From NCBI GenBank assembly GCA_047967505.1, contig CM106540.1: DNA of 64,000 bases; one strand, written 5' to 3'. The position numbers and the translations under genes are program-made. This document shows positions 53,701-64,000 of the stretch, in pieces (position 1 is the first letter of the stretch; every line of letters begins with the position of its first letter). The DNA is from Dipteris shenzhenensis. Its lineage: Eukaryota; Polypodiophyta; Polypodiopsida; Gleicheniales. A model generated the notes under the pieces. The model saw only the letters and a program-made list of their open reading frames with translations, had not been told where the DNA came from and made no database searches.

Positions 53701-56044
53701 TCAGCTCTGACATGAGGATGCACCGCCCGATCTCTCAGCTATAGTGGGACCCAGAAAACTGGCAGCCCACATTGACTTCTCATGTGCGCTGCTTTTGTTC
53801 TTGGAGTACTTAGTAAAGATAGGTTGCATTTTGCAGATGCATCACCAAAGAGAGCGCCTGACCAGTGTGCGCATTTGGCTACATGAGGGTAGGTCACATG
53901 CCTACCTTCATCAGTCCTGGTCCGCTCTTTGGGATTTTTGCTTTAGTTGGAGGATTCCCTATTTTTTGGTTGATTGCACACTGGGGTTTACAAGTTGGGA
54001 GTTGGGCCACAGTGACTGGACACGACCAGATCTGCATCAGGTGTTCATTCCATGTCTGGGAGTCTATATGTCATTGCTTATGGACTAGCACATATGGTAT
54101 GGTGTGCAGTGTTTGTGCTTTGAGAAGAGCGCGAGGGTGGCAGAGGAGCGGAGACATTTTTTCATCTAACGATGGTCATAGTCTCACCTATTCTTCTCTT
54201 TTGTACATGGGAGCATATAGTGGCATTAGGCACCTCCTCATTGGTTCCTACTACACCTCTGATCTGTAGATGAAGGCCTTGAAAAGAGGAACCGAAATTT
54301 TGTAGGCCACATTTTTAAATATTGGGCGACAACAGGTTGTAAAGAACAGCAAAATAGTTCTGTGAAACACTCGGTAGTCGGGAGGTGGCTAACGGGAGAA
54401 AGTGGAAAACTAATGTTCAAAAATGAGCTGTAGTGAACAGAAGCCTAGGAAAAACGTTAAATTAAGTTTGGGCAGAAAGTCTCGCATGAGAAGTTTCGCA
54501 TTGTTTCGTGACGTTTCAATCTAGAAACATTTAGTGGCATTTCAAAGCCGTGACACGCATTTTTATTTCACAATGGCATACACAAACTGCACACATGCAG
54601 ACAAACACATGCAAGTGCATATACATGCAGACATGCTTGCATTTGTCGTTATTTCACTCTTTTGATAACTTTCATGGCCTGCGCACAGAATCTTGGGACA
54701 AATGTTGGGTGGAAGATGTAACACCATGGGACCTTGGACATGTTACGCCCATTATTGCAGATCTTGTGCAAAAAAATGATCTTCCAGCAGGGCGAGTTCT
54801 TGTTCCTGGTTGTGGCTCTGTATGTCCTTTTCCTTTTTATCTGCCGTGTGTCATCAGTGGTCAGTAGCTTCGCTTTTAGTCCAACTTTTGCGCTAAACTG
54901 GATTATTTTGATGCAGGGACATGATGTAGTGGCCTTGGCAACTTCTGAACGGCATGTTACCGGATTGGACATTTCTCCAACAGCCATTGATCGTGCTACT
55001 AAGGTGAGTTAAGTACACTCACAGCTGGACCATCTTTACAATTTCTCTACATCTTTCCGGATACGAGTGTAAACATACATAAAATTAGTAATTATACAAA
55101 GAGTGGACTTTTTGTGGTCTATAGATGTGGACACATACAGACCCCAGCACGGTGGATTTTGTTTGCACGGACTTTTTTACTTACCAACCAGGAGCTCCAT
55201 TCGACCTTATCTTTGATTACACGTAAGATTACGTTGTTTATATGCTGCTTCTGTTTGTGCAGTCATGTCTTCAATTCGTTGCATATGCTATGAGGTTTTC
55301 ATATCAGGTGCCTCCCATTCTCTCGAGTTTAGTAGCAGGTTGTATGCCCAAGGTGATTTCATACAGCCAGTATGTAAGTTGCCTAGTGCCGACTGATTGC
55401 TAATTGAAGCCTGCTTATCCATTGCATATGGTTGTGCACCTTGCGCAAAGCTTGAACAAACTCTAGCTTTCTGAAAATTTTGCATGTAAGGAGGGAACGA
55501 ACATCATCAAATTGTGAGGAGGGAAGGAGGGCACACGCAGATGTTGTTTTGGTTATGAGAGCAAGGAAAGTACGTGATCGAGACTTTGTATTGCTTTGTG
55601 CAGGTTTTTCTGTGCATTAGACCCGTCTATGAGGCCTCTCTGGGGATCCAAGATGGCAGAGCTGTTAGCTTCTGATGGTGAGCTGGTTACGTTGATGTTC
55701 CCGGTAATAGCTTTGCATTCCAGCCAAAGGATGAAAATACAGGCTTCTCTCTTTGTCCTCTACTCTAGTGCCCTAAGTCCAATGCAAGCTGTTTTTTTTT
55801 CCTTTTTGTTTTGTCCCCTGGGTTCTGTAGATGGATCAATATGAAGGTGGGCCTCCCTATGCTGTTTCGCTGGAATCGTGAGTGTTCTTTTTTGTTCTTG
55901 TATGAAGGTACTTTTCACCAATGGCTCTTCATGGCATGATTTCTGAGTCTTGACAATACTTGCAGGTATGAGAAAGCTCTTCTTCTACACGGCTTTCAGT
56001 GCCTAGTTTTTCAACCGAACACTCTTGCCGTAGGCAAACGGAAG
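46966..56044 (+). CDS. Thiol/halide methyltransferase (TPMT/HOL family), spliced, 3' exon not found
   Basis: A SAM-dependent methyltransferase. Plant HOL/TMT enzymes methylate thiocyanate, halide or bisulfide ions; the substrate here is not proven. Seven coding exons with GT..AG splice sites in consistent phase: 46966-47131, 54689-54819, 54917-55003, 55125-55222, 55604-55703, 55831-55877, 55966-56044, giving 236 codons. Seen: [17 protein letters not shown] (N-terminal family motif); [16 protein letters not shown] (SAM-binding loop, split by an intron); GLDIS (acidic residue of motif II); [32 protein letters not shown]. No stops. The usual last exon (about 12 residues, G-K-E-K-L-G-R-W type) is not visible downstream; reading into intron 7 would add 36 codons to a TAA at 56153. 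The first intron is about 7.6 kb. Best-supported host gene in the window. Confidence 0.9.
47594..47745 (+). mobile_element. Possible tRNA-derived SINE in intron 1
   Basis: TAGCTCAGCTGG (47603-47614) matches the polymerase III A-box. A downstream segment of about 90 bases ends with an A-rich run and (CT)n. A good B-box was not seen, so this is tentative. Confidence 0.25.
47746..51794. other. Intron 1 of the methyltransferase, left part
   Basis: No convincing coding domain in six frames. A B-box-like GAATTCAAGTCC at 48069 hints at another SINE relic. Composition is AT-rich and unique to the eye, and open frames are shorter than 95 codons without family motifs. Confidence 0.45.
51795..52350 (+). 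pseudogene. LINE reverse transcriptase C-terminal relic in intron 1
   Basis: Plus strand: [10 protein letters not shown], then [19 protein letters not shown] and [10 protein letters not shown], the pattern found after the RT palm of plant L1-type LINEs (W-x..GGLG-I-x-D..Q..ALL-K). Then [16 protein letters not shown], typical of the following linker. Several stops (for example 51892 and 52015). No endonuclease or catalytic motif is seen in the window. It lies in the same direction as the host gene. Confidence 0.5.
52351..53740. other. Intron 1, unassigned, with 30-bp tandem units
   Basis: Holds four 30-bp units (GTTACATGTGGTGACACC...) at 52940-53050 and no gene. It may be an insertion that separates the two LINE parts. 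Confidence 0.4.
52940..53050. repeat. 30-bp tandem repeat, about four units
   Basis: GTGTTACATGTGGTGACACCTTTCTGCCAA-like units with period 30. Confidence 0.75.
53865..54270 (+). pseudogene. Possible LINE zinc-finger (zf-RVT) tail
   Basis: An open plus frame with [17 protein letters not shown] followed by a Cys pair, similar to the C-x2-C..E-S..H-x-L-W zinc finger after the RT of plant LINEs. It would be the 3' part of the LINE at 51795. Weak but consistent in order and strand. Confidence 0.35.
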
Positions 56045-56155
56045 GTATACTCTTACATGCTCACCTCACAACTTGTGCATGGCCCAAGCCCAGGCATAAT
56101 GGCAGGCATGAGGAAAAGGGTATATGCCTGCCCGCCAATCACGTATTTTGAATAA

Positions 56156-59100
56156 AACATAGGTTTTCTAGGCCTGCTTCTTGAACCCACTTGACGGGGA
56201 TATTGAACCATCTCTGTCTGAGGGCTCTTGGCTGGCTGGTTGAAATGGCTAGTATATAGGGTAGAAATGTCTCCATTCGTGGACATGCGTAGTTAGGCTT
56301 GGTCCTTACCTTGTGAGGGTCCACAGCTTAGTGGTTTGGGCTCTCATGACCACGTACTGCGGGATGCATATTACTATCAGAAGGACCTCAGTTCTCTGTG
56401 TTTGACGAGCAGGGTCGGGAGTATTTGGGAAGGTGGAGACGGGTGACAACCAAGCTTTAAGGCATTCTTATGATGTTCCAACTCAATCTCCGAAATTTCA
56501 AGGAGTTCCATGTAATTTTTTGAACGGCTCGTAATGTGTTCAAAATTCAAAATTTGTTAATTTGCCCGCTCATAAATATGTACACACACATACGTCCCAT
56601 TTGTCGCAGTAGACACATATCGTACAATTGATCCTCATGAAGTTTCAGTGCCAAAAAGGTCAATTCCATAAGATGCTGACTGACCCAAAGTGCTTGAATG
56701 CAGAGATGCAACTACTCAAACCACCGTAGATTCTAGCTTACATCCAAAGCCCCTTAGGTTCTAGTTTCACCACCCAAATAGGTCACAAAGAAACAGGAGC
56801 AGATCAAGCAGGTAACCCAAGTAGATTTGGATAGCCAAACCTTCTCCACAATATCACCAAACCTACAGAACCAACAGAAAGCCAAAACAGGTTTACAGGT
56901 CACCTCTTCGAAAAGCATGAACATCCAAGAGAACCAAGTGTCTAAACAAAGCCAACAGCAAGCAAAAAAAGCAAAATCCAATGAAGAAAATGTGGATTCC
57001 AAAATCCATGTTACATGCTCAGTTAAATAAGCAGTGGATATGGGTTCCCAAGCAGGTCAAATATAAACCACCATCCACTCACAAGTCAAGGCCAAAGAAG
57101 CAGGTTCCACAACAAGATCCCAAGCCACAAGTCAAATCTACGTGGGCATGAAAACCTAAACAGGTTGCCCAAGAACTTCTACAACCACATCAAAGCCATA
57201 TCCCGATGGGTGTGGAAGTTGATAGCATCTTCTAAAAAGCTATCAACCCAAGCCAAACTAAAAGCCAAAGCTATGTGGGTATGGCAACCAAAATCTGGCA
57301 ACGCGGAGCTTCCCTTCAGTGAAAGCAACCAATTGAAAAGAAGAGACAAAGCTCATATGGAGACCAAATATGACATTTGAAACATGCCTGGAAGAGTCTC
57401 CAACAGAACCTCAAGTGGGTGTCCCAAATTTTGCGCCTTTAACTCATATGCCGCGAAAAGCCACTCGAAGGGACTACACCCGACTGATTTCAATGAAATA
57501 TGTTTTAGAGGAAATAGTCGCGAGACAACTAGATGAAGAGGCTATGCTATTAATAAGCTTCAGGTGCATCTACAGATGAGGAGGAGTTGGAAACAATTCA
57601 ATGTGATCCAAGTCCATCAGCCTCATACCTCCAAAACAAGCTTCAACGTCTACATCATCCACAGTTCAAGAGGAGGTTTCAATAGTAGACTTGGTTCAGA
57701 CATCAATGGCCACCACTTCCGAAGCTTCAACGTCAAATCTAGTCTCAACCTCAACATTGCCACAAACCTTCAAAGAATGAGCTGAAGTTTTGAAAGGTCG
57801 TTCTTGGAACTCATTCTTTGATATAGGTAGGCAAGCCTCACCTTCAGAAGCCCTTGAGCACATTGTTCAAGACCTTTTTCCTTTCACAGCATACTGTTAC
57901 CCATGCATAAATCTGTGATGCATGAAATAGGGCCACATTATAGGTTCGTGCATAGACACATATTGTTTTATCCCATGCACATGCACATAACTAGATTTAA
58001 TCTTCGTGGGGGGGAGGCATTCTAAATGCGGACCCATGCTAAATCTATTTCGGGCATTGTTTCCAAAGCAATTTTTTCTAATTCTTTGCGTTTGATTTTC
58101 AATACTTCCATTTTCTTTAAATGCCCATAGAATATGCCAAATCTGGAATGGGGTAATGCAGATATCTAAGCTCCATAGGTGTGTGTACATGATCAATAAT
58201 AAACAAGAAGTGGTCCTAGGACTGTCGGGGGCACTTTTTTTCCTCACTGAGAGGTTTTTTGCCCCGACGTATGTAAACAACCATCACTTTCCTTTTCTTA
58301 GGTGTTTTTTAATTTCCTTTTTGCTTTCTTGTTCAATAAAACCATGAGCAGGCAATCGAGCAGTACATGAAGAAAACTACGCGTCCAACCATTGACATAC
58401 TTGCAATGTGCTTCAACGACAATTCTACAAGTAAACAGGCTAACACAAATGAAGGCCAGATCATATGATGGTTTCACTTGGAGTAAACAGGTATACATTG
58501 CTCAATCTCATGCCAATGGAGTAATGCTATAAGGCCACAAGAAGTATAGGTACAGGTTAACAGGTGAAAATTCAAATGAACATATCCTAGACTTCATACT
58601 TCTATTGCTCATCTAGGGTACACGAATGGAATGGTATTTACACATTTCCAATCTTTTACCATTTCATCCAAGGTCCATGAACAGGTGCATAGGTTTTCAA
58701 GCCAAATCCAATTGCTTGCATAGGGAAAACCAGCAAATGGCTCTATGTATAGCTAGAATAGATCCCATAAATACACCAAAATGTTACCAAGCAGTATGTG
58801 GAACAATTTTTTCAGGATAGTCAACATCTTATAGGGTATTCAAGACTATCTAATTCTTAGATAAAGAAGATATCAAGCTTCTTTTACATGTCAAAAGCTA
58901 ACCAATAGGATTAGGTTTGCATGCGTTGCATCATTGCATTGAAATGGGTAAGTTGGAAAATTCTCATTAGATTTTCTCAACTACAATTCGCCCAGTGAAG
59001 CCAAATGATAACTACGGCAAGCCTAACCCTTAGCTTCAAAGGTCAAAGCATACATGTCCTTGCAACAATGAAAGGAAGAAAACATCAAGCCACAGGTCCT

Positions 59101-59442
59101 AACAAAGAAGCTGGTTCAAAATGTTAGACGGAAGCTACAATAAATGCCAATAAGTTTTGCTGCGACAACCAGTGCGGATGGCCTTAATGGTCACATCAAA
59201 AAATTTCTTTTCAGAATGGTCCAACTACCCAACTTGTGCATTTTATTGTATCCATGTGAATACATGTAATCTTAATTCCTAACTGTGTTGCAGATCAAAG
59301 CCAATCTTCACCAGAATTCACTTGCATCACTGCCAACGCACTTCACCGAAGTGCTTCATCGAGCCATCAGCATCCAAGTGACACAAATGACCAAGCCACG
59401 ACAATTCAGCCTAGCAGCACACCTGAGGATGTGCGCGGACTA
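56156..59442. other. Unassigned, probably 3' internal part of a gypsy-type element
   Basis: Plus-strand frames at 56827-57030, 57370-57579 and around 57640-57890 are rich in Ser, Thr, Gln and Lys with no domain recognised. Frames are short and shift often. The stretch ends in a polypurine tract and LTR-A, so at least its right part belongs to that element. I found no RT, RNase H or integrase motif here. The missing last methyltransferase exon was not recognised in this stretch. Confidence 0.4.
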
Positions 59443-59454
59443 GGTGGGGGGGAA
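59443..59454 (+). other. Polypurine tract before LTR-A
   Basis: GGTGGGGGGGAA abuts the LTR start TGCTTGG, as expected for the plus-strand primer of a 3' LTR. Confidence 0.65.
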
Positions 59455-60584
<1,130 letters not shown>

Positions 60585-60635
60585 TATATATATATATGTA
60601 TATATATGTATGTATATATATATATATATGTATAT

Positions 60636-60698
<63 letters not shown>

Positions 60699-60965
60699 GG
60701 AAGGGGACTAAATGCAGGGAGTGAGGAAAGGGAAACAGAGAGAGTGAGAGTGAGAGAGAGATGGAGAGAGAAAAAGAGAAAAGAAGTTTATGTGTGTATC
60801 TTGCCAATATTATATATTGTGTATGTGGGTGTGGGCATGTCTACACTATGCTAATATTATATTTATTGTGAGCTTACACGACTCATCTAGGCGCAATGTA
60901 ACCATAGCTCTTAGTACAAGCGTTGAGGTATTGACTAATGTCTTCGACTACTTTGAATGCCCCTT

Positions 60966-61014
<49 letters not shown>

Positions 61015-61937
61015 ATTCATGGTACATACATGCAGGGCTTCACCAATGCTTTGCAAGATTGTACATGGTCCTGTCAAGGCCTTAGTACCAGTATTCTTGG
61101 TAGTTTACTTATGGCAATTTGGCGGCGTTAAAAACCACCTGGTGGTCCTCAATGCATATGTGTCGCCCTAGGTTGTCTCGGTATATACTAGCTCCATATG
61201 CATTCATGTACTAAGATTTTTGCCACATGTCAAATCTTAGCGCTTGGCTTGCCACGTCGCTTGGTTTTTTTGCTTGAATTTAGCTCTAAGTTAAAATGGA
61301 CGCTCTTTCAAATGGCGGCTCTAGGCTTTGTAGAATCCGATAGCTTAGGGTTATATGTAGCCATGTATTTTCCACCGGCACTAGTGCATGTCCTCCCGGC
61401 CACATCTTCTCGGTCGCATCTTCAAAACGGACACACACTTGACAAAATCAAATATGATAATAATTGAATTGAAGAGCAAATCACATAGAGTAACCTCAAA
61501 CAAACGGGAATTGATTTGGATAATTGATATGAGCATAGCAAGTCCTAGAAGTGGCGCCCAAGTCACGGCTCTCTTCTTTCTCTCTCACACAGGACATTTT
61601 TACAAATAAGCTTAATTTTGCTTCTATAGGCCGGACTTGCGATGCAAGACAGACATGACTGACACCTAAATTGGAAGTGTTCTATACACATTGGAATCCA
61701 TATGGCCCCGTATAAACTACAAAATCATCAGTTACTTTGAGGAAGAGTCTGCATCCATTTCGAGATCTCGGTGGTCGGAGATCATAAAATTGAGAAATCA
61801 ACAGCGGCTTTTGCAGGGCCCTCGTGCATATCTCCACAAATAGTGTATGTATTTATGTGTATGTGTGTGCACATGTGTATATATTCATATATGTGTGTGT
61901 AACCTATGTACATACATAGATATATGCATGATAAACA
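60585..61937. other. Unassigned with microsatellites
   Basis: (TA/TG)n and (CA)n at 60585-60700, (GA)n at 60969-61012. No gene recognised; open frames up to 113 codons run through the (GA)n tract and are not supported. Confidence 0.5.
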
Positions 61938-62401
61938 CCCTTAGGGGAATGTTGGGCTCAAAAAAGGACCCTCTAAGGAAACTTCTGTCACCATATTCCC
62001 TAAAAGTTGGTTATTTTTGCCGACAAACATCAATTTTGTCAAACGTCGCATCTTAAGATTCTATTCATCAAGAGCTTTCGGATTATATAAGGTTTGATAG
62101 GGTTGGGATGTAGAACTAGGAAGTCATACAAAAGATTCCTTTTAGTGTAAGGCATATTAATGTTATGATAATCTTCCCTAGGCTAAAAGGAATCTTTTGT
62201 ATAATGTTCTAGTTCCACTTCCAAGCTCTATAAAACCTTCTGTCATCAAAAAGCTCCTAATGAGTAGAATGTAAAGATGCAATGTTCGACAAAATTGGAC
62301 CTTGTTTGCAAAACTTTTGCCGAAAATCCAGCTTTTAGAAAATATGGTGACATGGATTTCTTTAGTCTAGGACCCTTTTTTTAGTTTTAAATTTCCCTAA
62401 T
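61938..62401. mobile_element. Foldback (MITE-like) element, about 460 bp
   Basis: The two halves are inverted copies. The outer arms begin TTAGGGGAATGTTGGG and, reversed from the right, TTAGGGAAATTTAAAA. Inside, GTCACCATATT, CAATTTTGTC, GATTCTATTCATCA and ACAAAAGATTCCTTTTAG each recur in inverted form; the symmetry centre is near 62170. No coding capacity. A TA pair borders both ends and could be the target duplication. It ends 11 bases before LTR-B. Confidence 0.72.
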
Positions 62402-62412
62402 GACTCACTAGA

Positions 62413-63364
62413 TGCTTGGGCAAAAAATGCCACATGCCGATTGCCTTGCCAAGAAGATGGAGTAGATGCCCTGCCCAAGTGCTGAACATTTTTATTTTTT
62501 GGTGTCCGCCGACCATCGGGTGCCCGAGACGAGAAATTACTATTTTTAGCAGTATGGAGAGTCTATAAACACAATCCGGGGCTATTATGCTTCCAATTTG
62601 TATAGAATGCCTCAAGATTAGCTGCTTGTAGTTTCCAGTCTGGCCTATATAAGCAAAAATAAGCTTATTTGTAAAGGAAGTCTTGAGTGAGAGAAAAGTG
62701 GATAAGCCGCGGGTGCGCTAGAGCTCCGTTGCTCACTACGCTTGCATCAATTCTTCGAATATAAGTTCGACTATTTCTTGGCATTCCTTGTGTCAAGCTC
62801 GTTGCATTGATTAATGATTTGTTACTGTTTAATTAATAAGTTGTTAATTAATCTATTAAGCATCCTATGATACTTAGACAATACAAAAATACCAAACATA
62901 TGTTAGATAAGGAGATTTAGAGCGGTAGAAGCATCAGTTGCTCGTCGCATTTGGTAGAGGTAGTCTAGAGGCCAAGCACTACGCATAGAGTGCTTAGTTT
63001 CCCCATTTCAATTTGCCATTCCTAACCTGGCAAGCATCTTGCTGGTAGGTGATGGCATGTGTGGTTGTGTTTTGGGTGATTTGATCATTACGGCTTGACC
63101 TCATAGGCATTCCCTTTACTAGATAGTTCAGTAGTTTTTTATCATGCCGGTTGCTCTAGATTAGCTTCTACATGCTGGATAGACACGTGGATGGCCATAG
63201 GACTGCACGCTAGAGTCCGTGTATCTGTGTTGTTGCCTCAGATGGCCTCTTGACACTTGCTTCATTGTCTCTATGCACTAGTTGGGTCACTATGTTCTCT
63301 GTAGATATATATTATGTTGAGGGGTTCTCTATGCTACACCTGTCCGTTGGGCGACTCCTGAACA
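62413..63364 (+). repeat. LTR-B (5' LTR of a downstream gypsy-type element)
   Basis: 952 bp, TGCTTGGGC ... CTGAACA, with a gypsy-type primer site after it and a TATA box at 62646-62653. Same family as LTR-A. Its internal region runs out of the window. Confidence 0.85.
62646..62653 (+). promoter_or_regulatory. TATA box of LTR-B
   Basis: TATATAAG, intact here and mutated in LTR-A. Confidence 0.6.
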
Positions 63365-63365
63365 T

Positions 63366-63383
63366 TGGCGCCATTGTTGGGGA
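63366..63383 (+). other. Gypsy-type primer binding site after LTR-B
   Basis: TGGCGCCATTGTTGGGGA one base after the LTR end, the form used by Tat/Athila-like plant gypsy elements. Confidence 0.82.
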
Positions 63384-64000
63384 CAAGTGCCTAGACTAGA
63401 TTGAGGCTAAGAATCACACGTGCCTATTAGCTTGTCCAAGACTTCCCTAGGTTCACACCTAGAGTTAGATTTAGTTTTTTTGCTTAGTCGGATTGCCCGT
63501 AGGTGTTGGACACTTGCTTGTCTGTCTATCAGGATAGGTAGATTGTGTTTGATGTGTGTTTCGGCTTGTCAGTGTGAGTTGAGTCTGCATTACATGCATT
63601 TTTGAGTTGTTTGCTTAGATAAAATCTTTTAACGTCTTTTTTAAGCATTTTTAATTTCGTTTTAGGAATAGGTAGGTGAGTTTTTTGCATCTTGTTGTAG
63701 TTTATCTTTTTTTCAACATTACATTTGCATATGGCATCTCATTGGGCATATTGGTTGCTTGCATGTACTTGATTGGGATTTTGGACCATCCACGTCTCCC
63801 ATACCACCTTCGGATCATCCACAATCGCTCACAAACTCACACGCACCTTGCATCCACATTTGCATACGCATATGTATCTAACCACAAGCACTCCATTTGC
63901 ATTTAGTATCCAGTTAGTAATTGCATTTCACACACTCACACATCCATACACATATATACACCACTTCGTGACTTTTTTGAGAGCTCATTTTGCATGCCAC
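63384..64000 (+). other. Leader of the downstream gypsy-type element
   Basis: No gag frame is reached before the window end; only short frames are present. Confidence 0.5.

Noticed and set aside
56300-56420. A second SINE or tRNA-like sequence (CTTAGTGGTTTGGGC)
   Set aside because: Loose A-box match only and no tail or second box.
57370-57579. A host gene exon (EEIVARQLDEEAML...)
   Set aside because: Short, unsupported by neighbouring frames or splice sites, and no family recognised.

Overview
The window is nuclear DNA from a land plant, dominated by degraded retroelements. The evidence is Ty1/copia and Ty3/gypsy polyproteins in plant style, LTRs with TGGTATCAGAGC (initiator-Met) or TGGCGCC..GGGGA-type primer sites, plant-type telomere repeats (TTTAGGG), endogenous Caulimoviridae sequence, and one spliced host gene with a very long intron. 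The mix of long introns, abundant microsatellites and two divergent endogenous pararetroviruses would suit a fern or another large-genome non-seed vascular plant. That placement is inference; nothing here fixes the species.

Layout. Positions 1-3178 hold a scrambled endogenous pararetrovirus (EPRV-A: coat, movement and RT/RNase H pieces on alternating strands), then a copia RT fragment (3179-4021). Copia-2 (4022-8758, +) has a full 5' LTR, decayed gag-pol and a truncated 3' LTR. Two oppositely oriented interstitial telomere arrays (8831-9130) follow. A second pararetrovirus (EPRV-B, - strand, about 9270-20340) has a promoter-like intergenic region, RNase H, RT, protease and coat protein. It carries a tandem duplication of about 1.16 kb, one copy of which is split by a young copia element (copia-1, 13630-19108, target duplication GTGAC).

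Positions 20541-22016 hold unassigned sequence, an orphan LTR and its primer site. Two Ty3/gypsy copies of one family follow on the - strand (gypsy-1 22017-28633; gypsy-2 30791-about 34600). They appear to share one central LTR and so look like a recombination dimer; a copia-type solo LTR sits in gypsy-2 RT. Next come copia-3 (-, 35347-37062), gypsy-3 (-, about 37870-40260, with two internal tandem duplications), a copia-4 5' LTR (+, 40298-40608), about 0.9 kb of microsatellite, and a satellite-like array of about 185-bp units that each contain a (TG)n(GA)n tract.

The one recognisable host gene is a thiol/halide methyltransferase of the TPMT/HOL family (+, exons 46966-56044). It has a predicted N-terminal organelle targeting peptide and a first intron of about 7.6 kb containing LINE remnants. 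Its last short exon was not found. The right end holds the 3' part of an unidentified gypsy-type element with polypurine tract and LTR-A (59455-60584), a foldback element of about 460 bp, and LTR-B of the same family (62413-63364) with its primer site leading out of the window.

Apart from the methyltransferase, the coding sequences are mobile-element or viral relics carrying stops, frameshifts or deletions; copia-1 is nearest to intact. I did not see a clearly new functional system. The most unusual things are structural: the two pararetroviral lineages, the nested tandem duplication, the shared-LTR gypsy dimer, the telomere-repeat patch, the microsatellite-bearing satellite and the foldback element.
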